Below are positions 1 through 9,432 of a DNA stretch of 64,000 bases, piece after piece (the first letter of the stretch is position 1; each line of letters begins with the position of its first letter). This DNA is from Balneola sp. (GTDB lineage Bacteria; Bacteroidota; Rhodothermia; Balneolales; Balneolaceae): NCBI GenBank assembly GCA_017640785.1, contig JAEPPZ010000002.1, forward strand, positions 219,748-283,747, read 5' to 3'. The position numbers were made by a program, and so were the translations under genes. Under the pieces are notes generated by a model that was not told the DNA's origin, made no database searches, and saw only the letters and a program-made list of their open reading frames with translations.

Positions 1-2
1 CT

Positions 3-1493
3 ATCTTTAAATTTCCGAATGACTTAATTGGTGAGACCAGTTTTTCAGATGAAAAGATGATAACTATAGATTCAAAAAACTGGTATATCCTTTCTTCACG
101 GTTTGAAACAATTCCTTTTTGGCATCTGGTAGCTGTAGAAGATGCTTTCATACTTGAACCCGTAAATCAACTACTGCTTTTTTCTTACTACACAGCTGCT
201 GTGGTATTACTATTTATGTTCGGATTTAGCTGGTATGTAAGTTTGCGTGTAAATAAACCCATAAAACTTCTTTTAGAAGATGTGGAGTATTTAGGGAATC
301 TGGATTTCGACCACCGTATCAAACAAGTCTCTCTTCCTGAATTCCAGCCAATGCATGATACACTTGAAAATATCAGAGCTACCTTAAGCCGGTATCAAAA
401 GCTAAACGTTGAAAAGATCATATTAGAAGAGTGGAAAAATAAATATATGGTAACCTATTCTGAAGATCTGATAGGTATAATCGGTGAAGAAGAAACATTT
501 ACTTTTATCAATAATCAGTTTATTTCATTTTTAGAAGAACTAGAACTGAACCCAAAGAATACATCGCTGGAAAAAATCCTTAATCATCCTAATATCAAAG
601 TTTCAGAATCCAGCCAGGCTTTACATTATCCGGATCCTTTCACCATTAAAGTAAACCAGTCTTCATTAACTCACTCAACCAATGAAGGCACAGATTACTT
701 CTATGACTTTCAGTATCTATCCATTCTGGATGAAAACAACAAAGAGATCGGAGCCTATGTGATCATCCATGATAAGACTGAAGACCGCTTGTTGGACATC
801 AAACGTAATGATATGATCAATGTGATTGTTCATGAGCTTAAGAATCCGATCACAGGTGTTGTTGGATTATCCAGACTGATTATTGAAACTGATGATATGG
901 AACCTGCAGAATCGAAAACACTGATGCAGGAAGTACTTAATTCTGGTGAGCGTATGAATGAATTAGTAAACCGCTTTCTGGAAGTTCAAAAACTTGAAGC
1001 AGGAAATACTTCCCTCAACGTTTCGGAAATTGATGTGAAAGCAGTGATTGAAGACGTTACGATGTTGTCTAAACCATTGCTTTCTTCCAAGAGTTTGTCG
1101 CTTTCAGTTTCAGAGACCGGAAAAAAGTTTAACATCGAGGCAGACAGAGATCTAGTGTTTGATGCCATTCAAAACATTCTCAGCAATGCTGTAAAATATG
1201 GAGAACCGGAAAGAGTCATTGATATAGACCTTAAATCAACTCGTGATTCCGTTATCGTTTCAATTACCGATTACGGCTACGGAATAAGTATTGAAGATCA
1301 GAGTAAAGTATTTGAGAAATTTTTCAGGGTAAAATCCAATATCAAAGCTGCTCGTGAAAAAGGTACAGGACTCGGTTTGGCATATGTGAAACAAATTATG
1401 CAACGTCATCATGGTGATATTGCTTTAGAATCTTCAGCTAATATTGGAAGTAGATTTATACTAACTTTCCCCAAAAAATATAAATCAGGATAA
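3..1493 (+). CDS. Sensor histidine kinase (Cache-TM-HAMP-PAS-like-HisKA-HATPase), 5' end missing
   Basis: The frame is open to the left edge, so the true start lies outside the window; the Met at 57 is internal. Numbering from that Met, residues 1-40 look like the end of an extracytoplasmic Cache-type sensor domain. A membrane segment follows (about 43-64), then HAMP (65-115), a PAS-like region (about 125-245), and HisKA with the phospho-acceptor His259 in HELKNP. The ATPase domain has its N box (NILSNAVKYG), G1 (DYGYGIS), F box (FEKFFRV) and G2 (GTGLGLAYV). It should autophosphorylate and pass phosphate to a response regulator, which is not visible here. The stop overlaps the next gene's ATG by 1 nt, so it is probably translationally coupled to the FecR protein. 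Confidence 0.93.
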   Translation: MFKFPNDLIGETSFSDEKMITIDSKNWYILSSRFETIPFWHLVAVEDAFILEPVNQLLLFSYYTAAVVLLFMFGFSWYVSLRVNKPIKLLLEDVEYLGNLDFDHRIKQVSLPEFQPMHDTLENIRATLSRYQKLNVEKIILEEWKNKYMVTYSEDLIGIIGEEETFTFINNQFISFLEELELNPKNTSLEKILNHPNIKVSESSQALHYPDPFTIKVNQSSLTHSTNEGTDYFYDFQYLSILDENNKEIGAYVIIHDKTEDRLLDIKRNDMINVIVHELKNPITGVVGLSRLIIETDDMEPAESKTLMQEVLNSGERMNELVNRFLEVQKLEAGNTSLNVSEIDVKAVIEDVTMLSKPLLSSKSLSLSVSETGKKFNIEADRDLVFDAIQNILSNAVKYGEPERVIDIDLKSTRDSVIVSITDYGYGISIEDQSKVFEKFFRVKSNIKAAREKGTGLGLAYVKQIMQRHHGDIALESSANIGSRFILTFPKKYKSG

Positions 1494-3250
1494 TGAAATT
1501 ACTAACCATAGCTTTTCTAATAAGTTTTATTTCTTTGGATGTAAGAGCTCAGACTCCTGTGTCTTTTTCAAGCGAGAAGCTTCAACAAATTTCACAAAGA
1601 TATGCAGGAAGTTCTTTGAATTGGCCTGTTGTTGTAAGTCTTGCTGAGCATAATATTACGAATAACACATTTACACTTTCGAGTAGTGATCTACTTAAAC
1701 TCAGAAGCCTCACCAATTCCACAATCATTTTTGAAGATCAACAAAAAAGAACTAATGAACTTATTGGTGAGGGAGCTACCATTTTTGCTACTAATCAATT
1801 AAATGATACCAATAAGTTGTTTAGTGATTACCTAGATGAGATCAGAAATGGAAACTTAGAAAATGCATTGGCTATCAGCGAACAACTAAAGCCCTCTGTT
1901 GATGCTTTGGAGAGAACCCTGAATAGTAATCGGTTGGTAGCCATTCAGGCGCAATTGATTTCCAAAAACGGACTTGTTGATAAAAGATTGGGATTGCTTG
2001 CCGGTTGGAATGAAGCTTTTGTGGGTGATCTGTTTGAAGAATCGCATGGCGTTAGAACTCAAGAAGAAAGTTATGCTACTTTAGCTTTTACAGATGGAAG
2101 TAATATCGTTGTTAACCCCAGTACAACAGCAATTATCCGAAAGTCCAGAATAGATAAACTTGATAAAAGTGCCGATGCAGAAATAACATTGGTGGAAGGT
2201 GGCTTGCTTTCAAAGCTGTCCGCTGTTGGTAAAGAGAGAAGCAGCTATGTTTTGAATGCAGGAAATTCTACTACCGAGTTGAATACACAAAATTTCCTGG
2301 CAGAAAATTCAGGTGGAACAAATGTTAGGCTCTCTAATTATGATGGCGAGGCTCTGGTTTCAGCGAATAACGTTATTGTAACTATTAGAAAAGATGAAGG
2401 GACAATCATTCGCGGAAATACGGCTCCCTTACCTCCTGTAAAACTTTTGCCCGCGCCCAAATACTTAACCTCAAAGTTGGACACCATTATTTATCAAAAT
2501 GATTTTCTTCTGAATTTCGAAGGAGTTGATGACGCTGTAAGTTATAGAGTAGAATATAGTACTGCTTATAACTTTGATGAAAATGTAGTTATTAAAGAAG
2601 TAACTAATAGCAGGGTCGTGGCAGAAAATCTTCCCCTTGGTACTACTTATGTAAGAGTCCAGTCCGTAGATAATCTGGGGCTTAAAGGTCCATTTTCTGA
2701 TAAATTTTTGGTTATAAGAAATCAGGACACAAAGTCTCCCCCAATTTTTGGTGATCAATTTGACCAAAAGGTTCATTTTGTATTATCAAACTCAGTAACC
2801 ATATCAGGTGTAACCGAACCGGATGCTGCTGTATTAATAAATGATAAAAATACTGAGGTTTCAAGTTCCGGGGCTTTCAACAGAGTTGTTTCGTTAGAAT
2901 CAAATGATCAGATCATAAATGTAACTTCAACAGATGGCTCTCAGAATACCACTCGCAAAGAACTTCGTGTTGTACATTTAACTGAGGAATATCTTTTTAA
3001 AGTTAAACTTGATGGGCTGGATATAAAAGAAGATATTCCTGCCGCAAATTCTACAAAAACAATAACGGGGCGTGCTTTTCCTGAAATGGAAGTAGAGTTA
3101 AAAAATGGCGATACTATAAAAACTGTAAAAACTGATTCGCAAGGAAGATGGGGTGTAACAATGAACGTGCAACAAGGCAAACTTTCCATTACATTTAAAG
3201 CAAATCAAACAGGTATAGAAACATTGTCCAAATCTTATACGGTTAAGTAA
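1493..3250 (+). CDS. Secreted FecR-domain protein with Ig/FN3-like modules
   Basis: An N-terminal signal peptide of about 19 residues ends in RAQ. Residues about 165-290 carry a FecR-type domain (GWNEAFVGD, then TLAFTDGSNIVV and VEGGLLSKL). A fibronectin-like stretch follows (about 320-410), then two bacterial Ig-like units (about 430-500 and 510-585). The product is probably periplasmic or surface located. FecR domains of this kind act as envelope scaffolds or sensors; no sigma factor or TonB receptor partner is adjacent, so a classical FecIR role is unlikely. The gene overlaps the kinase by 1 nt and lies 16 nt before the PKD protein, so the three probably form one envelope-sensing operon. 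That functional link is inference. Confidence 0.85.
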   Translation: MKLLTIAFLISFISLDVRAQTPVSFSSEKLQQISQRYAGSSLNWPVVVSLAEHNITNNTFTLSSSDLLKLRSLTNSTIIFEDQQKRTNELIGEGATIFATNQLNDTNKLFSDYLDEIRNGNLENALAISEQLKPSVDALERTLNSNRLVAIQAQLISKNGLVDKRLGLLAGWNEAFVGDLFEESHGVRTQEESYATLAFTDGSNIVVNPSTTAIIRKSRIDKLDKSADAEITLVEGGLLSKLSAVGKERSSYVLNAGNSTTELNTQNFLAENSGGTNVRLSNYDGEALVSANNVIVTIRKDEGTIIRGNTAPLPPVKLLPAPKYLTSKLDTIIYQNDFLLNFEGVDDAVSYRVEYSTAYNFDENVVIKEVTNSRVVAENLPLGTTYVRVQSVDNLGLKGPFSDKFLVIRNQDTKSPPIFGDQFDQKVHFVLSNSVTISGVTEPDAAVLINDKNTEVSSSGAFNRVVSLESNDQIINVTSTDGSQNTTRKELRVVHLTEEYLFKVKLDGLDIKEDIPAANSTKTITGRAFPEMEVELKNGDTIKTVKTDSQGRWGVTMNVQQGKLSITFKANQTGIETLSKSYTVK

Positions 3251-3266
3251 ATTCGATCGGGTTATT

Positions 3267-6200
3267 ATGATAAAACGACTAACACTCGTTCTTACTTTAT
3301 TATTTGTCTCGCACTCTATTTTAGCTCAGGAAGTCTACCTTTCTATATCTGGTAGAAATACTTCTATAGTTAGTGGTGACAGCCGAAATCAGTACGATAT
3401 TTGGATCAAACCATCCGGCACTCCTCAAAATGGAAAAATTGAGATCTTTGATGCAGGTTTGGGCGGTGCTGTAGATATAGTTACTCAAAACGGTGCCAAT
3501 ACTTCTACTTCATTTTCATTATTCCCTTTCGATGAAGTTTACAGCATTGAAAGCGGAACTCTGCGATCTAAGTCCAATCCAACAAATAGAGTTACTCAGT
3601 TAACAACCCAAAACGAAGAACGGTTTAAAAACAGATGGGTTGCTTTATCTGATATCGATAATGCATCATCCAACGGTTATATAATCCGTGTCACAACTGA
3701 CAACGGAGATGACGTAAATAGTTTTAACTTCAGAGTTAGTTCGCCAACCGGACAAATTTTATCCGGCCAAAATTGGCAAATTATTGGAGTTGATCTCTCA
3801 ATAGGGCTATTTAATTCGCAAAGAAGTTCTGTATTTCAACTCAAACCTTATTTGTTGCAGGAAACTTCAGACTCACCCCGGTTGGTTGCCAGTGGACAAG
3901 AAGACTCCAGAGTTCGTAAAATAGATTCTTTTGGCGAGATCTTTGACCTGTCACGTTCCGGTATCCCTTCATCAAAATTTGGTTTAAAAAATAATTGGGG
4001 ATTGAATATTACAGGATCAGCAGAACGAATCAATACAATGACAGTATATGGATTTGATGCCCCGGTTCTTTGGTTGCTTGAGCCCTTTGTAAGTGAGAAT
4101 AACAGAAAACCGAATCTAGGCATTAATGAAGTGCCTACTCAACAGTGTACAGAGAAAACATTTGAATTAGCCGGGAACGACTTTAATAACTCAGAAATCA
4201 GCAACTCCAGATGGATATTGGATAACCAACAAGTTGCTTCCGGTAAGACGCCAACTATTTCCTCTGATACTCCCGGTGAGCTTCAGTATACAGTACTCAT
4301 TCCAAATCAAAGATCACTTTTTCCCGAATACTGGACATATTCTAAATCAGTGTTTATAAATTCACCACCTGTTGCGAGAGTATCTGTATCAAAAAGAGTG
4401 ATCTCCCCTACTGAAACTATTTTGCTGTCAGGTTCAAATTCTTATGATATTGAAGGCAAACCTTTGACGTACCAATGGTATGTGAATGGTTCACCAAGAG
4501 GTAATTCAGAGTCTTTCCGGTTTACGAGTACAATTTCCGGTACTTATAATGTAACCCTCAGAGTTTCTGATGGTGGTTCCAATCCCACTTGCGCTATTGA
4601 TGAGCGTCAAATTCAAATGCGGGTTAACACACAGCCATATGCTGAATTAAATATTGCTTCATTAATTGGTACAAATGAAAATGTTACTGCTACCGTAAGT
4701 AATCAAACCGACGCTGATAATGATTCTTTAGTCTATTCCTGGAGAGGAGTTGGTATAACGGGTTCATCAAATGGTAAAACGGTAACTGTAAGTCACTCAG
4801 AGCCGGGTTCATATACAATTAACCTTACTTTAGATGATGGATCAGGATCCAGTAACGGCTTATACTCCATTAACAAAAGATATGAAGTTAATGCCCCTCC
4901 GGTGCCACAATTCACATTAAGGGAAAAAGCAGCTCCGGGAGACAATCTCACTTTTGATGGCCGAAGTTCTGCGGATGGAAACAACAACCCATTGACTTAC
5001 AAGTGGTTTGTGAACGATAATTTAATAGCTTCTGAAGCCGTAACAGAATTTCGATTTTCAGATCCTGGTACTTACCGTGTAAAACTTATAGTTGATGATG
5101 GCAGAGGTGTTTCAAATTCGGTGCAGGAACTAACTAAAACTGTTCGGATAAATACTCCTCCACAGCCGATTATTACTGCTGCAAAAGTAACTTCAAGTTC
5201 TAGAGTAACATTTTCTGCGGAGCAAAGCAGCGATTCGGAATCTACGCTAAGTTCATACCGTTGGGATTTCGGTGATGGAAATACAGGAACGGGACCAAGA
5301 GTTCAACATACTTATTCTAAGACGGGAGAGTACAGAGTTACTCTTCAGGTAAACGATGGCGAAGGACTTTCAAACAGCACCAGAACTACCGAGCATATCT
5401 TATTGATCAACCAATATCCGATTGCAGATTTTAATTCACCTGTAGTTGTTGCTCCGGGACAGGAGTTCACTTTAGATGGTTCTTTAAGTACAGACAGCGA
5501 CGGATTGATTACCAGTTATGAGTGGTATAATGAAGGAGAATTAATTGGGACAGGCAGTACAATTACCACCAGCTTAAGTAAAACAGGAAACGCAAATATC
5601 TCGCTAAGGGTAAAAGACGATTCCGGTTACGAACTTGCGGAAGGAATTAAAACTAAAAAAGTTCGGGTAAACACCCCTCCTACCGCTGTTTGGGTTTCTG
5701 ATGCAGATTATGTTGCTCCAAACAAAGAAATCAGATTCTCTGCCGCAGAATCATACGATCTGGATGGTAGTATAGCTCGATACAGATGGGAATTTAATGA
5801 TGGTGTAACGCTTCGTGGACGTGTAATACAACGAACTTTCAGAGAAAGCGGAACCAAGTCTTTCACATTAACAGTAACAGATAATGACGGTTTATCTAAT
5901 TCCAGCTCTTCAGTATCCGGTGAACTGAAAGTAAATCACCAGCCTTTGATTGTAACTGAAACCGTTTTGAGATCTAATGCGCTTTCAGTAAAACTTGATG
6001 CAACCTCAAGTTATGATCTGGATGAAAATCCATTGACTTTTGAATGGACTTTACCGGACGGCACAAAACGAAATGAATCTTCATTTACATGGCAAGCAAG
6101 TGAGCCCGGAGTGCATTTCATTGGGCTTACTGTTGATGATGGTTTGGGGCTTGAAAATAGTATAGCAGAGGAATCTATCAGAGTTTTGATAAACAGACCG

Positions 6201-7985
6201 GTTAAAGCAGTGGTAGCATCTGAAATTGCCTCCTGTACAGGACAAACCGTTCTATTTAACAGCTCACAGAGCTACGATCCAGACGGAGATCCTTTCAGTG
6301 TAAACTGGAGCTTTGGAAATGGAGCTTCTTCTGATCAGGCTAATCCATCTTATGTGTATGAAACACCGGGAATTTATGAAGCCAAACTTACTTTGAATGA
6401 TGGCTTTACCGAAGAACAAACTGTAGCTACTATTCCTGTTATCATTGAAGGTTCTCCCGTAGCAAAATTAAATTTATCCGATACTACAATTTGCGTAAAT
6501 AACAGCATCAGGTTTGACGGCTCCTCAAGTACAGATCCTTCCGGCTCCCTCCCCTCCTTTAGTTGGGATACCGGCGATGGAAAAACAAAAACAGGAGCTG
6601 TGATAGATCATATTTTTACTACTCCCGGAGTGTATACCGTTTCATTAACCGTTGAAGGTTCGGGCTCAGGACGCTGCAGCAACATTAGTCAAACAACCGC
6701 AACAGTTACCGTGGTTGAAGGTCCTGAAGCAAGTTTTGAACTTCCTGAATATACAATTCCCGGAAAAGCTGTAACACTGGACGGATCCGCATCATCAGCT
6801 GACGGTGGTTTTAAATCTGCTAAATGGGTTATTGATTCTGAAAAAGGACAAGAAGTTGTAGAAGGACTCAATACCACTTATACCTTTGAGGAACCAGGTG
6901 AATATCTTGTAAGCCTTGAACTGGAAACCAATTCAGAAACAAATTGTAATACCGTAAGCATAACCAAAAGTATAAAGGTCAATGCACCACCGGTTATAAA
7001 CTGGAATTTACCTACGAATATACCGGCCGGAACAGATCTAAAACTGGACGCTTTGAGTTCCAGAGATCCTGATGGCTTCGTTAAGTCTTACAAATGGTAT
7101 ATGGACGGGCAACTGATCAGTGAAAATGCTGCTGAGATCATTAAGGCAATTCAGCCCGGAGATCATACCGTTAAACTGGAGATCACCGACAATACTACAG
7201 CAACAAATAACACTGTTTCAGTCGAAAAAACATTCTTTGCCAATAGTAAACCTTCTCCTGCAATTATTGCTCCTGAAGCAGTCTATCTGAATGAGACTGT
7301 CAGTTTCAGAAATGCATCAACGTTAGACAGAGATGAAGATGTATTGACATCAACGTGGAAGCTAGATGGAAATGTAATTCCAAGCCCGACTTTTGAAGTA
7401 ACAAACCCACAAGGTCATAAACTTGTTCTGATTCAGAATGACAACAGAGGGCTTTCCAACTCAGTAGACAGTGCTGTAATTCGTGTAACACCAAAAGTAT
7501 TACCTGTTGCAAATCCTGACCTTCCAAAACTGATAGCTGTTGGCGGAGCTTTATCATTAGCTGATATCAGAATGGAAAACCCTTGGAGATTTAAGAATCA
7601 GGGACAATTCTCACTAACCTGGGCATCAACAACTCCGGGTAATAAGACTCTAACTCTTGCATATGTTCAAAATGGTTCTGAGTTAGTATCACAAGAATTT
7701 ACTCTTCAGGTTGTTCCCCGACTTAGTTTCACTGAAAGCCCGGAAACACAAACTATTGAATGGAATCCTGCAAATCCATCGATGATACTCAGAGCTCCTT
7801 CTGTTAACCGGGAAGACTCAGACGTACTTTATACATGGAAGCAAAGAGGAAGCACTCTTGGAACCGGAAAACAGATTGGCGTTCAACTGGTTAAAGGTGA
7901 GAATAGATTTACAGTTCAGGTAACTGATCAACGGGTAGCAAGATCAAGCCCAATAACTATTGACGTGGTTATTATAACCGAATAA
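3267..7985 (+). CDS. Large exported protein with about 12 PKD-like repeats
   Basis: This 1572-residue protein starts with a signal peptide ending ILAQ. Residues about 25-360 are a non-repetitive beta-rich region I do not recognise. From about 365 to 1420 there are roughly twelve PKD-type units, each opening with a linker such as VNAPP or INTPP, followed by SYDxDG or SSxDxDG and a Y.W..GDG core. The last 150 residues are again non-PKD. I see no type A T9SS sorting domain at the C-terminus and no lipobox, so how it is retained is unclear. PKD arrays usually act as rigid extracellular spacers or adhesive modules. Its position after the kinase and FecR genes suggests a shared envelope function. 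Confidence 0.85.
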   Translation: MIKRLTLVLTLLFVSHSILAQEVYLSISGRNTSIVSGDSRNQYDIWIKPSGTPQNGKIEIFDAGLGGAVDIVTQNGANTSTSFSLFPFDEVYSIESGTLRSKSNPTNRVTQLTTQNEERFKNRWVALSDIDNASSNGYIIRVTTDNGDDVNSFNFRVSSPTGQILSGQNWQIIGVDLSIGLFNSQRSSVFQLKPYLLQETSDSPRLVASGQEDSRVRKIDSFGEIFDLSRSGIPSSKFGLKNNWGLNITGSAERINTMTVYGFDAPVLWLLEPFVSENNRKPNLGINEVPTQQCTEKTFELAGNDFNNSEISNSRWILDNQQVASGKTPTISSDTPGELQYTVLIPNQRSLFPEYWTYSKSVFINSPPVARVSVSKRVISPTETILLSGSNSYDIEGKPLTYQWYVNGSPRGNSESFRFTSTISGTYNVTLRVSDGGSNPTCAIDERQIQMRVNTQPYAELNIASLIGTNENVTATVSNQTDADNDSLVYSWRGVGITGSSNGKTVTVSHSEPGSYTINLTLDDGSGSSNGLYSINKRYEVNAPPVPQFTLREKAAPGDNLTFDGRSSADGNNNPLTYKWFVNDNLIASEAVTEFRFSDPGTYRVKLIVDDGRGVSNSVQELTKTVRINTPPQPIITAAKVTSSSRVTFSAEQSSDSESTLSSYRWDFGDGNTGTGPRVQHTYSKTGEYRVTLQVNDGEGLSNSTRTTEHILLINQYPIADFNSPVVVAPGQEFTLDGSLSTDSDGLITSYEWYNEGELIGTGSTITTSLSKTGNANISLRVKDDSGYELAEGIKTKKVRVNTPPTAVWVSDADYVAPNKEIRFSAAESYDLDGSIARYRWEFNDGVTLRGRVIQRTFRESGTKSFTLTVTDNDGLSNSSSSVSGELKVNHQPLIVTETVLRSNALSVKLDATSSYDLDENPLTFEWTLPDGTKRNESSFTWQASEPGVHFIGLTVDDGLGLENSIAEESIRVLINRPVKAVVASEIASCTGQTVLFNSSQSYDPDGDPFSVNWSFGNGASSDQANPSYVYETPGIYEAKLTLNDGFTEEQTVATIPVIIEGSPVAKLNLSDTTICVNNSIRFDGSSSTDPSGSLPSFSWDTGDGKTKTGAVIDHIFTTPGVYTVSLTVEGSGSGRCSNISQTTATVTVVEGPEASFELPEYTIPGKAVTLDGSASSADGGFKSAKWVIDSEKGQEVVEGLNTTYTFEEPGEYLVSLELETNSETNCNTVSITKSIKVNAPPVINWNLPTNIPAGTDLKLDALSSRDPDGFVKSYKWYMDGQLISENAAEIIKAIQPGDHTVKLEITDNTTATNNTVSVEKTFFANSKPSPAIIAPEAVYLNETVSFRNASTLDRDEDVLTSTWKLDGNVIPSPTFEVTNPQGHKLVLIQNDNRGLSNSVDSAVIRVTPKVLPVANPDLPKLIAVGGALSLADIRMENPWRFKNQGQFSLTWASTTPGNKTLTLAYVQNGSELVSQEFTLQVVPRLSFTESPETQTIEWNPANPSMILRAPSVNREDSDVLYTWKQRGSTLGTGKQIGVQLVKGENRFTVQVTDQRVARSSPITIDVVIITE

Positions 7986-8073
7986 CTATTCAGTTATACC
8001 GCTTCAAAATCTTTCATTTCACTCAAAAACACAGTAGTTTAATTCGTTAACAAATTACGAAAAAAGGCTCTTT

Positions 8074-9432
8074 TTGAAGATCATAATAATTGGTGCCGGA
8101 GAAATTGGGTACGACCTTGCTAGTGTACTCTCCAAAGAAAAGCACGATGTAATAATTTTAGATCGCGACAAAGAATCGTTATCAAAAGCATCAGAAACTC
8201 TGGATGTACTATGTAAAGAAGGAAATGCTACATCAGCTAACGACCTCAACAAAGCAGGTGTTTCTGAAGCAGATATTGTGATCTCTGTTACCAGTGTGGA
8301 TGAAGTAAATATGATCGCATCCATGATCAGTAAAAAACTGGGCGCCAAAATGGTGATCGCCAGAGTTAGAAATGATGAGTTTTCGCATCGTGATTCCCCT
8401 TTAAAAGCTACCGATCTGGGAATCGACGTAATGATCAATCCGGAGCTAAGTGCCGCTCAGGAAATAGCTCAGCTTTTAAAACGTTCAGCCGCTAGTGATG
8501 TGATCAATTTGGCTGATGACCTCATGCAGCTTGTTGGAATCCGGTTAGACAGAAACGCTCCTTTGATAGGAAAATCGCTGATCGAATACGCATCTGAAAA
8601 CGAAGATATAACCTTTCGTGTAGTTGCCATTGCACGTCGTGGAAGAACGCTGATGCCTCGCGGGCCCATGAAGCTCCAAACCTTTGATCAGGTTTTTATT
8701 CTGGCAAAAACGGAAGACATCCCTGCTATCATAGCCACTACCGGTAAATCGGAAACAGATCTGAATAGAATTATGATTGCCGGAGGTACAGGAATTGGAA
8801 CAACCATAGCGCGTATCTTGTGTGGAGATGAAAAAAAGGACTGGTCAGTAAAGCTGATCGAGCCGAATTACGAAAGAGCAGAAGAACTCGCCATTGAATT
8901 AAAAAATGCAATGATCCTGCATGGAAATCCAACCGATCCTGATCTGTTAGCATCTGAGGGAATTACGGATATGGATGCATTTATTGCGGTAACCGATGAT
9001 GAAGAATCAAATATTATTTCCTGTTTGATGGCGAAGCACTTGGATGTAAAAAAGACTGTTGCGCTCGTTTCCAAACCTGATTTTATTCCTCTTTCACAAA
9101 CCATTGGTCTTGATGCAGTCGTAAACAAAAAAGTAGCTGCTTCGAATGAAATTCATCGCTACGTTAGAAGTGGAAATGTGATTTCTGTAACAGAACTTCG
9201 GGGAATTAAAGCAGAAGTAATTGAGCTGTTGGTTTCAGAAAAATCTAAAGTGGCAGATAAACAAATTCAAAAGATCAAACTTCCTGACGGCTGTATAGTT
9301 GGTGGAGTTCTTTGTGATGGATCGGTAGAAATTGCTACCGGTAAAACCGTTATACAAGCAGAAGATCGGGTAATGGTATTCTGCTTACCTGAAGCCATAG
9401 ATAAAGTAACTAAGCTGTTCAGCAATGCCTAA
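8074..9432 (+). CDS. trkA: Trk potassium uptake regulatory protein TrkA
   Basis: This is the cytoplasmic NAD-binding gating subunit of the Trk potassium channel. It has the usual duplicated RCK layout of about 450 residues: Rossmann motif GAGEIG at 7-12 with acidic strand-end D (VIILDRD), TrkA_C, a second Rossmann motif GGTGIG (about 237) and a second TrkA_C. The chosen start is a TTG codon with an AAGG ribosome-binding site about 6 nt upstream; no ATG gives a complete first beta strand. It overlaps trkH by 8 nt, so the two subunits are coupled. Confidence 0.95.
   Translation: MKIIIIGAGEIGYDLASVLSKEKHDVIILDRDKESLSKASETLDVLCKEGNATSANDLNKAGVSEADIVISVTSVDEVNMIASMISKKLGAKMVIARVRNDEFSHRDSPLKATDLGIDVMINPELSAAQEIAQLLKRSAASDVINLADDLMQLVGIRLDRNAPLIGKSLIEYASENEDITFRVVAIARRGRTLMPRGPMKLQTFDQVFILAKTEDIPAIIATTGKSETDLNRIMIAGGTGIGTTIARILCGDEKKDWSVKLIEPNYERAEELAIELKNAMILHGNPTDPDLLASEGITDMDAFIAVTDDEESNIISCLMAKHLDVKKTVALVSKPDFIPLSQTIGLDAVVNKKVAASNEIHRYVRSGNVISVTELRGIKAEVIELLVSEKSKVADKQIQKIKLPDGCIVGGVLCDGSVEIATGKTVIQAEDRVMVFCLPEAIDKVTKLFSNA

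Noticed and set aside
2471-2776. Antisense frame of 101 codons within the FecR gene
   Set aside because: It is a shadow of the well-supported plus-strand gene and has no recognisable domain or ribosome-binding site.
3267-7985. The PKD protein as a T9SS cargo
   Set aside because: The C-terminus lacks the NPFNP motif, the LG.....L strand and the basic end seen in the two clear T9SS proteins of this window.
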